Below are positions 16,769 through 23,969 of a stretch of DNA of 23,969 nt, one piece after another. The stretch is from CAJBLF01 sp964542965. Its GTDB lineage: Bacteria; Patescibacteriota; Gracilibacteria; Absconditabacterales; Absconditicoccaceae. Both the position numbers and the translations under genes were made by a program. How positions within the stretch are numbered: the stretch's first letter is position 1; every line of letters starts with the position of its first letter. The stretch lies in contig CAZIVH010000013.1 in assembly GCA_964542965.1 (NCBI GenBank), positions 1-23,969 on the forward strand. The letters run 5' to 3'. Below the pieces are notes generated by a model. The model made no database searches and was not told the origin of the DNA. It worked only from the letters and a program-made list of their open reading frames with translations.

Positions 16769-17599
16769 CTAAATTTTTTTTCGTTGAATTTCTATATTTT
16801 TTCCTCTCTGAAGAAGCCATATTACTCTTTTTTCTCTTTTCAATAATTCTGTATGTCACGTATACGCCACAGTGACAGAATAGGTTGTTGTTTCTTGTCA
16901 TGTGTCCGCAATAGCTAATCCCTGAAAAATCTGTTCAAGCTTTTCTAATGTATGGAATCTTATCTTTTTGAAATTAAGGAATTTGGTAATCGTAGACTGA
17001 TAATGGAAATATCAGTAGTTGAAAGGGATCAGCGTATCGACCATTGCATCCTTAAAATATCTCAGATCGAACTTAATGATTTTGTTGACGAGGATGTGCG
17101 AATAGGAAAGATCGGTGAGATAATGTTTCCGCAAAGGGACTTCTTTAGTCCGATAGGCAAACGGTAAATGAAACTTCCTGGTGTTTTTCTGACTGGCGGT
17201 CAGCGTATAGCTTTTCTCCAAATTCTGAAGCAGAGATTGCGCCTTATCTATATCAGCAAAATCACCGAGTATTCAGTATTTACCCACAAGCGAATGAGCA
17301 AAACAATAATCATGGACATAAGAAGTGAATAATGGCAGAATATTTTTCTTCTGCATTCCGAATTTTGAACTCTGCATTATATAAAGTTCATAGATAGGAG
17401 GAAGAATCAACGCATCAACATTCTGTTTTGTAAGATAGGACATCCCCTGTTCTACAAATTCCAATGATTGATCGAATGTCTTATCGCCATATGGCCGATG
17501 AAGATCATCATAATACACAACATACTCATGATCATATTTTGTCAAAAACTTGAAAAGCGTCAATGTTTCCGATCATGAAGAGATTATTCATATTTTCAT
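16769..17599 (-). CDS. Glutamate-racemase-like (MurI fold) protein lacking catalytic cysteines
   Basis: A 276-residue protein aligning with MurI along its length. The N-terminus MKIGIISSGSETLTLFKFL corresponds to the IGVFDSGxGGLTVLK strand, and YVVYYDDLHRPYGDKT (26-41) to the family YxxDxxxxPYGxK motif. The strand that normally ends in the first catalytic Cys (ACNTAS) reads DALILPPIYEL (62-72) with no Cys. The strand normally giving GCTHYP reads VDTLIPFNYGYFHYQ (about 186-201), again without Cys, and the first-motif Asp is Ser. It is therefore a probable pseudoenzyme or an enzyme of changed chemistry. It overlaps the exported-protein gene upstream by 16 nt and is followed 15 nt later by the chorismate mutase. 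A heptamer repeat lies inside (17352-17379). Confidence 0.75.
17352..17379. repeat. Heptamer tandem repeat inside the MurI-like gene
   Basis: Four plus-strand units of seven: TGCATTC, CGAATTT, TGAACTC, TGCATTA. The period and consensus resemble the repeat inside gatA (4154-4188). It encodes the segment around MQSSKFGMQ. Confidence 0.5.
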
Positions 17600-18174
17600 G
17601 ATATTTCATTTTTGAGATAAATATATTTTTTCAGCAAAGGAATGAGTTCAGCAACAGTCTGTGAAGCAGAGAGAGAAGAAATGGTAGCTATTTGATCTTT
17701 GAGCAAAGATGCGTAGGAGGATAAAGATGAGGAGATCGTACCGGTCATCATCTCAATTTTGTTCAACGACCTCTGAAGATTGAGTTTATATGGTGTAATA
17801 GAAAGAATGAAATAATAGACGGATTTTTGTACGAGATTGTTCTGGAAAGTCTCCACGCTCTTAAGAATATTTTTTCTAGCAGTCTGATATTTCTCCAAAA
17901 GAGAGAGTTTCTCTGCCTTGATGCCTATCCGATAATCTCTATCTCTTCAACTGTTGATATATGTTTGGATATTCATCAGATCTCTGGCTGTTTGCATAAT
18001 AAGTTTCTCAAGAGAAGCAACGGTATCGCTGCATCTATAGAAACCTCCAGCTTTCTTGAGTGAAATAACAACTTCCGTCGATCTCACCTGACAGAAAAAT
18101 CAATCTGACAGACCAGCATTCGCAGTTCAGATAAGCAATAACGCAACTATGACTATCAACAGAATTTTTCTCAT
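17584..18174 (-). CDS. Exported protein with signal peptide, 196 residues
   Basis: A clear Sec signal peptide, MRKILLIVIVALLLIGTANA (Gly 16 is TGA), with a likely cut after ANA. The mature part of about 176 residues has two cysteines early on (FFCQVRS and FYRCSDT), which could form a disulfide. Long amphipathic helices follow (SLEKLIMQTARDLMNIQTYIN, SLLEKYQTARKNILKSVETFQNNL) together with Ser-rich heptads near the end. No known domain. The start at 18174 is set by the signal peptide. Its 3' end overlaps the racemase-like start by 16 nt, implying co-transcription and translational coupling. An extracytoplasmic helical protein is likely; its role is unknown. Confidence 0.75.
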
Positions 18175-18196
18175 GACGTCACTGCAAATAAAAGAT

Positions 18197-19198
18197 TTAT
18201 GAAGGATGGATGTCGTTGATGAGATTTTTTATACCGAGCCAAAAATACGTATCAGGGACTCTTCACGATTTGATTGCTGAATCAAGCTCTATCAAACCGC
18301 CATAAAAACGCTCTATATTTTTTCTATTAGCTTTCAATATAGCTATCTTGGAATATTCATTCTTCACTTGCCAGGGATTCATCTTCAAGAACGAAGCGAT
18401 ATCCTTGCTCTCATGGATTCCGCTTTCATCCAGATCTATCATAAAAAGATAGAATTTCATAGCTCGATACAGCATACCTGCAAACTGATTCCGATCATTT
18501 CACGAATCCTGGATCTTTTCAAGGATATGGATCGCCTTTTTCTTATCAGTAAAGAGCGCTTTGAGTAAAGAGAAAGAATCGGTCTCCACTTGTCCAAAAA
18601 CGATATACTCCACCATTGATTCATCTATGACGTTTTGGTGTTTTATCTTAGCCCAAGTTTTGAGCTTATCGCATTCAAATCGGATACGATAGAGATCAGA
18701 TCACACCTTGGTGAGAAAATGTTGTATCGTCTCATGTGATATCGTAAATTCGCTGAGCTCGTTCTTGACGAATGTTTCCAAATCGCTGCCCTTGAGCTGA
18801 TTGAACTCTTTGACAGTCGCATTCTTTTCCAAAAACTTATACAGTCTCAATCTTTTGTCAGGAGTAGAACTAATGAATACCAATAAAGAATCATCTGGGA
18901 TCTTACCTTCGGCTTTAACGAAAGCATCGATAAATGTCGCTAACTGTTCATTCTTATCCTCTCCTAATTTGGTTGCAGCATCAAGCGGCAAACCGTTGAT
19001 CAGTATAAGTTTTTTGGTAGTGAACAATCAGCTATGATAGATCGCTTGTTTGATTTGACCGATATCGAGATTATCCAAAGTAAAATGAAAAACACTTTCC
19101 AAACCGAATTTTGCGAGAAAATTCTCCTTCCACCTCAGGATTTCTTTGTCCAGAAGATATTTCTCCTGCCCAGTAAATAAATAAACATTCTGCAACAT
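18197..19198 (-). CDS. holA: DNA polymerase III subunit delta (HolA)
   Basis: The clamp-loader subunit that opens the beta clamp. The 333-residue protein begins MLQNVYLFTGQEKYLLDKEI, the usual HolA opening (I/V-Y-L-F-x-G-x-E-x-Y-L). It continues with KKLILINGLPLD, DDSLLVFISSTPDKRLRLYKFLEK, the mid-domain LKGSDLETFVKNELSE, SDLYRIRFECDKLKTW (the N-E-L-x-K-L equivalent) and the C-terminal collar segment GQVETDSFSLLKALFTDKKKAI...MLYRAMKFYLFM. TGA codons join four fragments. The start at 19198 gives the standard N-terminus; an upstream in-frame ATG at 19243 would add 15 residues. It lies 22 nt upstream of the exported-protein gene and is divergent from yidD-fmt. Confidence 0.88.
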
Positions 19199-19344
19199 AG
19201 CGACAATCGATAATGGTCGTGAAAAAATCGCGTTGTAACGCATAATTATTTTATCGTTTCATCATTCAAATTCAAACGGAAAAATTTCTTTGTATTTTCA
19301 TTCGAAGTAATTACACTCACTACCGTTTATATAGTATACAAAAG

Positions 19345-20532
19345 ATGCATTTTTTCAGAAAATTAAATAAAGCTCTTGCTAAACCAGCCATCCGACTTAT
19401 CAAACTCTACCAATACACATTATCTCCCGACAAGGGAGTATTATCATTTCGGCTCAAAGGAAGAGTCTGTGCACATGAGCCGCATTGTAGCAAATACAGT
19501 ACACAAGTCCTCAAAAGATACGGATTCCGACCAGGGATTTTTTATGCAGGAGACAGGGTCTTGCACTGCACCGCAAGCACACACAAACAGTATGATCCCG
19601 CTCACTACAGAGTCGTCTTCTTCTCTTCTGCACCGATAGGCGTACCATTCCTCGAACTTTTGGCAGACGACAAAAGATTCGAAGTCGTAGGCGTTGTAAC
19701 GCAATGCGACAAACCTGCAGGAAGAGGTATGGAGATGTGTGAGAATATCATCAAGCAATGCACAAGGGCAAATGCAAAATTGAAACATTGCGACGTAGCG
19801 ACACCGACAAGATTACATCCAGAAAAATCAGAGGAAGGACGCGAATTCGCTCAACGATTGAAAGAAAAAAATCCTGATATGTTAGTAGTTATAGCATATG
19901 GGAAAATCATCCCTCAACAGATCTTGGATATCGCAAATATCGCGCCGATCAACGTTCATGGATCGATATTGCCGAAATACCGCGGTGCATCACCTATCCA
20001 ATCAACATTGTTCAATAACGACAAAGAGACCTGAATCACTATCATGAAAATGGACGCAAGCATGGACACAGGGAATATGATCGACATCCTCAGATTCACG
20101 ATACCTTTTGAACGGACGACGAAGGAATTGATAGATGAGATGAAAAAGATCGGTCCGAAGTTTTTGAATGATACGTTGCGGAAATTCTGAAAAAAAGTAT
20201 TGGGAGAAGTGAAGCAGAATGAACATAAAGCGACCTATTGCGGAAAGATAGAGAAAGAATCCTGACTGATCGATCCACGAAACGATAGCATCGAAACAAT
20301 ATACAATAAATACCGCGCATTCTTTCTTCGGCCGAAAATCTATTTCATGATAGAAGGCAAAAGAGTGATCATAGAAAAACTAAAACTCAGTGAGCCATTA
20401 TACAATAGCAATGACGAAGTGCCATTATTCAAAGACAAAGAATTGCATCCAGCGGTCATCGATATCCAGCTCAAACCGGAAGGGAAAAAGCCGATGAGTC
20501 GAAAAGAGTTCTTGAATTGATATATGAAATAA
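19345..20532 (+). CDS. fmt: YidD - methionyl-tRNA formyltransferase fusion
   Basis: A single 395-residue frame. Residues 1-86 are a YidD-type domain: a basic amphipathic helix, LIKLYQYTLSPDKG, EPHCSKYSTQVLKRYGF, GDRVLHC and YDPA. Residues 88-395 are Fmt: RVVFFSSAPIGVPFLELL, the formyl-THF loop NVHGSILPKYRGASPIQ, and ETGITIMKMDASMDTG. Catalytic residues N203, H205 and D241 keep the exact spacing of E. coli N106, H108 and D144. The C-terminal OB-like domain holds ATYCGKIEKESG and EGKRVIIEKLKL. Fmt formylates initiator Met-tRNA; YidD assists membrane protein insertion near YidC. There is no Met and almost no linker between the two parts, so this is a true fusion, not two overlapping genes. TGA encodes G230 of ETG, among others. 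Start chosen as the first ATG before the YidD helix. Confidence 0.9.
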
Positions 20533-20583
20533 TTACACTAGACAATACAGCAGACAATATTTTTTACTATTTATCCATCAAAA

Positions 20584-21147
20584 ATGCTCTTTGATTTTCA
20601 GGCATTTATTGAAGAACTCAGGGAAAAACCAGAGAAAAAACAGATCGTTGAAAAATACGAAAGCCTTTTTGGTCCAATCACAGGAGATATCAAGAACCAG
20701 CCTCGATATACAGAATATCTTTCAAAATTCGAACCACTACCGTACGAAACCCCTGAAGAACTAAAAAACGACTTTGATCGGGATCTTTTGGAGCAACTAG
20801 TCATCTGATCATTCAGTAGCGACTATGAACTCAAAAAAGAGGAAGGAAAAAAAGAAAAAGAATTGTATATAGCGGTAAAAAGCGGAGATCAAAGCGTAGT
20901 AAAGACTGTTTCCGAATTACGATCATTCCAAATCCTCAGATTGTACGAAATCTATATCGAAGAACAGATGAATCTGCATGCACTCAAAGCGGAAGATGAA
21001 AACGAAAAAAACACTATCGATCAGGAAAGAGAGATGAGACTCAAGAGACGACAGGCAGTGATGCAAACCATCGACAGAGAAGAGCTTGCTGGCAAAGCAA
21101 AAGAGGAACAAGCAGGAAAGCTTGATGACCTTATGGGAAAACTCTAA
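20584..21147 (+). CDS. Hypothetical charged coiled-coil protein, 187 residues
   Basis: The frame has one TGA (Gly at codon 75, ...EQLVIGSFSSDYE). The N-terminal half is acidic with Pro-rich turns (FGPITGDIKNQPRYTEYL, FEPLPYETPEELKNDF). The C-terminal half is a long charged helix (LRLYEIYIEEQMNLHALKAEDENEKN... to REELAGKAKEEQAGKLDDLMGKL) likely to form a coiled coil. No signal peptide or membrane helix and no recognised family. It starts 51 nt after the fmt stop and probably shares its transcript, which ends at the terminator 21167-21193. Confidence 0.7.
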
Positions 21148-21166
21148 TAGCAATATATATTTCTAC

Positions 21167-21193
21167 AAAACTCCGCGCTGCGGAGTTTTTTTT
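21167..21193 (+). terminator. Rho-independent terminator
   Basis: AAAACTCCGC (21167-21176), loop GCT, then GCGGAG and a T-run. It ends the plus-strand unit and abuts the stop of the convergent pilin-cluster gene (21192-21194); the A-run on the other side may let it serve both directions. Confidence 0.85.
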
Positions 21194-22082
21194 AGAATGA
21201 AGAATAAGTACTGAATAAGAATCCAGGAATAGGTTGCGCATACGAAGCATCAAGCGCAACATGCTGATTGTCATAGGATGCCTGGCTACTGACAAAAAAG
21301 CTATCGGTAGGTAGGACATACACTGTAGGAGCTTGTTGCGGCTGTGTGACAGAAGCACAGAACAGCTCTTCTGCGGTACTGGTATTTGAAATCAAAAGAT
21401 ACATCTTATAGCCATTTTCTATGAGCCGCGTCTTGTCATAATTATTTTTGAGTTGAGCATCCAAAGGATATAAGGTAGAATCTATTGTTCAGAGATAATT
21501 CTCGAATGCTTCCCTGAATGCGGAAAGTCCGTTCTTGAGATTTCATTTCTGGAAGAAAATGCCATTCTCTGAAAGATCATCGCCGGATAAGATAAGGATA
21601 CCGAAATTTACGTCTCCACCGAATTCCGTATCGAAGGATATCCGATCATTCTTGAAGATCTGAGCGAGATTTTCATAGACGACTCATGATGCAAACATAT
21701 CTGCTACCGTTCATGGAGTTATATCTCTGAATAACGGAATGATGACAGACTCGCCTCCGCTCAAAACATACGGAGAGGTACATCCGCTATTCTGCCAAAA
21801 AGCTTTAGAAAGCATCATTGACGTTCCAGAAACAGATAATGACAAAGAACAACGATCTCCGCAAAGGAAATTGCCGGAAATGACCGCGTCGCCGCTACCG
21901 ACCACATGATCAAAGCCTACGCCGCGATTGACGATCTGGGCCAATCCAAGCTCTATGCCGGCTTTCGCCAAATAATACGAACTATAATACGAATGTACGA
22001 CTGCTGACTGCCTCATCATCTGCTGTACGAAATTCATCGACAAAACTCCTAGCAACGACGACGCTAGCAAAACAAAGATCAC
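21192..22082 (-). CDS. PilX/GspK-like minor pilin, 5' end lost in gap
   Basis: 296 residues remain, entered from the gap in the middle of the N-terminal hydrophobic helix (VIFVLLASSLLGVLSMNFVQQMM). The segment SYYSSYYLAKAGIELGLAQIV is the hallmark of PilX/GspK-type proteins, where Y-x-A-x-x-G-I-E follows the pilin helix. The rest is a large globular domain with Cys pairs (LCGDRCSL, SGCTSP) and a Gln/Ser-rich C-terminus. PilX/GspK proteins cap the tip of type IV pili or type II pseudopili and prime assembly. It is the last gene of the H-I-J-K-like cluster. The prepilin leader and start codon fall in the N-gap. Confidence 0.75.
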
Positions 22083-22182
22083 NNNNNNNNNNNNNNNNNN
22101 NNNNNNNNNNNNNNNNNNNNNNNNNNNNNNNNNNNNNNNNNNNNNNNNNNNNNNNNNNNNNNNNNNNNNNNNNNNNNNNNNN
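22083..22182. other. Assembly gap (100 N)
   Basis: Exactly 100 undetermined bases, the conventional size for a scaffold gap of unknown length. It removes the 3' end of the pilin gene at 22183-22805 and the 5' end of the PilX/GspK-like gene. Repeats or a longer missing stretch may lie here. Confidence 0.99.
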
Positions 22183-22805
22183 AATTGTTGGAACGGCACA
22201 CGCACATGAGTGGCTCGCTGAGTTCAATAATTGACGCTATACGCAGTGAATATCATCCGGAATCATGGGCTATTGAGACACTGGAGATAGTTTCCCGCAC
22301 AAAGATTGTCCGTATCTATATATTGCTGCTCAGAAGCGTAAGGGATGATCTTGAAAACCACTTCGCTGATGAGCACTTTCTTGGAATTGATGAGTTCTCT
22401 GGTCTTGCCTCAGACATCAACGAACAACGAACATCATGATCAAGCGCCGGTAAATGCATATTCTATACCAGGGCTGAGACAATCGCCTGTGGTATACAAC
22501 TTCACTTGTCCATCCAATCCGCTGAGATAGAGAACAGAAGTAATTCCCTCAGTATTCGCTAACCTTATCCCTTGTCCCTCATCCCCTGTTCCTAAATATT
22601 TTTCATAATCGATAGTATTTCTATCAGCGAAATTCTGGACCGTTTGGGATATCTGCAATATTTCTTGAGCCACTTCTTTTTCCTGCTGGACACGGAATAC
22701 CATGGTGGAGATCCGATTGTACGTCCTCAACAGCAACACGAAAAGGATGCCGAGAATGGCCATGACGATGACTAATTCCAATAATGTCATTCACTTCCTT
22801 TTCAT
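22183..22805 (-). CDS. Type IV prepilin/pseudopilin (PilW/GspJ position), 3' end in gap
   Basis: It starts MKRKG then MTLLELVIVMAILGILFVLLLRTYNRI. The leader KRKG, the cleavage between G5 and M6, and the Glu at mature position 5 are the classical type III prepilin signal. G5 is encoded by TGA, so under the standard code the leader would be lost. The mature part has QEILQISQTVQNFADRN (continuing helix) and beta segments with cysteines (GDCLSPGIEY, SGCSLF, NLCAGNYLQC). The visible part is 207 residues. It begins 3 nt after the preceding PilV-like stop, so the genes are tightly co-transcribed. Confidence 0.8.
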
Positions 22806-22808
22806 ATA

Positions 22809-23450
22809 TTAATATTTTCAGATAAAACTCTCCAGGACCACTTCACCGGTTTTTGTCCCTTTCATATATGCGACATGAGATTCAAGTTTCAGTATTTTAT
22901 TTGGCGGTAATATCTTGTCTCATTCACGAACGACAGCAAAGACGATATATCTCGAAAAAACGGTAGGCTCCTGCCCTTCTACAGGAAGATTGGAGTATCG
23001 GAACAAATCCTTATCTGCAATCGATCAGGTAGTATAATACAATCTATTATCATTTCGTAACGATTCAAATCATGTTCATTGTTCAGCTATATGGGTATAG
23101 ATATATCCTTCAGGCGCAAAAGAGATTTGCAACAGTTGTTTATCTTCGGTTCATGAAGTGAAATACCGCATGCAGACATGTTCAGGATCAATTTCATTCC
23201 GATTTCAAGTTTCCAGATCAGCATACATGACACAATCCCGCGGCAATGATTTTTGAATATTGGAATCTCTCATATTGTAGATAAGTTCTATTCATTCCTT
23301 TGCCAGGAAGGTGGAAGTCGTACGTGCTTCCGTGATATCAAGAGTTACAAGATTCTGAGTAATGAGACGCAAAACCGCAAGCACACCTACAGCGAAAACA
23401 GAGATCGCGATGATCACTTCGATAAAGGTGAATGCTGCCCTCCTTTTCAT
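22809..23450 (-). CDS. Type IV prepilin/pseudopilin (PilV/GspI-like)
   Basis: A 213-residue prepilin: leader MKRRAA then FTFIEVIIAISVFAVGVLAVLRLI. The conserved F1 and E5 of the mature protein are present, but the residue before the cut is Ala rather than Gly. The segment LAKEGIELIYNMRDSNI after the helix is the PilV/GspI-type pattern (A-x-E-G-I-E). Conserved AKEGIEL uses TGA for its Gly. The C-terminus ends LESFIGKY. Such minor subunits form the tip complex with the neighbouring genes. The gene sits 22 nt downstream of the FimT/GspH-like gene. Confidence 0.82.
23185..23217. repeat. Heptamer-like words inside the PilV-like gene
   Basis: TTTCAAG directly followed by TTTCCAG (23203-23216), preceded by the related ATTTCATTCC, a short stretch with 7-bp spacing resembling the other heptamer repeats. 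Only two clean units, so weakly supported. Confidence 0.3.
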
Positions 23451-23472
23451 TAGCAAACGAAAAAATAAAATG

Positions 23473-23967
23473 TTATTCGCATCTTGTTTCGATTAATTTA
23501 CAGGTTTCTGACGGAATTTCAAAACAATATTTCTTGCCATTCTCAGGAACGATAAAATCGAAATACAATTTCTCTCATGGATTGTCATTATCTAAGATAT
23601 CGCATCAGAGCTTATACGGAGCGAACACAAGATTGGCGGTGGTAAAAGCAGTTCATTCAGGCTGAAAACGGAAATCAGTCAGCTGATATCACGTGATAGT
23701 CGAGTCAGTGAACGATACCGCATCCAAAAGATAAAAGAATGGCTGTCAGAGAACGACGGTCATCTTTTCATATTTCTGCCCATTGCGGAAACTCGATGTC
23801 ATATTCTGGCTATAGAGATCATTGTATCGTCCGACGAATTGCTCTTTGATCGTCTGCGCCTTGAGATCGGTGATGCGATTGGATCAGAACCTCATAGTCG
23901 CCCCCATCAAGATACCGATGACCAACAAGACGATGACTATCTCTATCAGCGTAAATGCTTTTCTCAT
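23473..23967 (-). CDS. Type IV prepilin/pseudopilin (FimT/GspH-like)
   Basis: A 164-residue prepilin: leader MRKA, then FTLIEIVIVLLVIGILMGATM, with F1 and E5 of the mature protein. The -1 residue is Ala. A globular domain of about 120 residues follows the helix, with LKAQTIKEQFVGRYNDLYSQNM and beta segments, a Cys at KLGCDIL, and three more cysteines near the end (KYCFEI, ETCKLIETRCE). Several glycines are TGA codons (FGSNRI, VVLGQPF, KLGCDI). Its first position in the cluster and its size suit GspH/FimT. More pilus genes may lie beyond the window edge, which is only 2 nt upstream. Confidence 0.8.
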
Positions 23968-23969
23968 AG

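Noticed and set aside
22185..22439. Plus-strand ORF beside the N-gap
   Set aside because: Shadow of the 3' part of the prepilin gene, which continues on the minus strand once TGA is read as Gly.

Overview
The window comes from a bacterium that reads UGA as glycine (genetic code 25), so it most likely belongs to the candidate phyla Gracilibacteria (BD1-5) or Absconditabacteria (SR1). Under the standard code most genes look shattered. When TGA is read as Gly they become full-length, and the TGA codons fall on invariant glycines: the Walker A motifs of SecA and of a type IV secretion-like ATPase, the GGSSGGS signature of GatA, the ETG motif of Fmt, and the -1 Gly of a prepilin cleavage site. All coordinates below assume code 25. 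Almost no gene has a Shine-Dalgarno sequence. The DNA is AT-rich, and one 100-N assembly gap (22083-22182) cuts two genes.

Layout. 1-720: two small membrane proteins, then a tRNA-Leu(CAG) preceded by a partial copy of its own 5' end that is interrupted by two 16-nt palindromes. 755-2128: a stand-alone archaeo-eukaryotic-type primase (AEP) domain protein and a small protein with the window's only perfect Shine-Dalgarno. 2222-5485 (minus strand): a hypothetical protein, tRNA-Val(GAC), tRNA-Arg(GCG), gatA, and a membrane-anchored protein with a Thr/Pro-rich stretch. 5668-11121 (plus strand): a polytopic membrane protein, a large VirD4/TraG/HerA-like ATPase with an N-terminal membrane anchor, and an APH-fold kinase-like protein. 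11108-15479 (minus): an MtaB-like methylthiotransferase and secA. 15765-16454 (plus): two paralogous Lys/Ala/Pro-rich, histone H1-like small proteins with matching promoters. 16481-19198 (minus): an overlapping set of an exported protein, a glutamate-racemase-like protein without catalytic cysteines, and a free-standing chorismate mutase domain, preceded upstream by holA. 19345-21147 (plus): a YidD-Fmt fusion and a coiled-coil hypothetical protein. 21192-23967 (minus): four minor pilin/pseudopilin genes (GspH/I/J/K order).

The recognisable genes cover translation (gatA, fmt, mtaB, tRNAs), replication (holA, AEP), membrane targeting (secA, yidD domain) and surface structures (type IV pilus cluster, secretion-type ATPase). 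This fits a reduced, probably host-attached CPR cell. The most unusual points are the YidD-Fmt fusion, the racemase-like pseudoenzyme next to an orphan chorismate mutase, the modular 16-nt palindromes, the heptamer repeats inside genes, and the twin basic-protein genes with palindromes in their promoter spacers.
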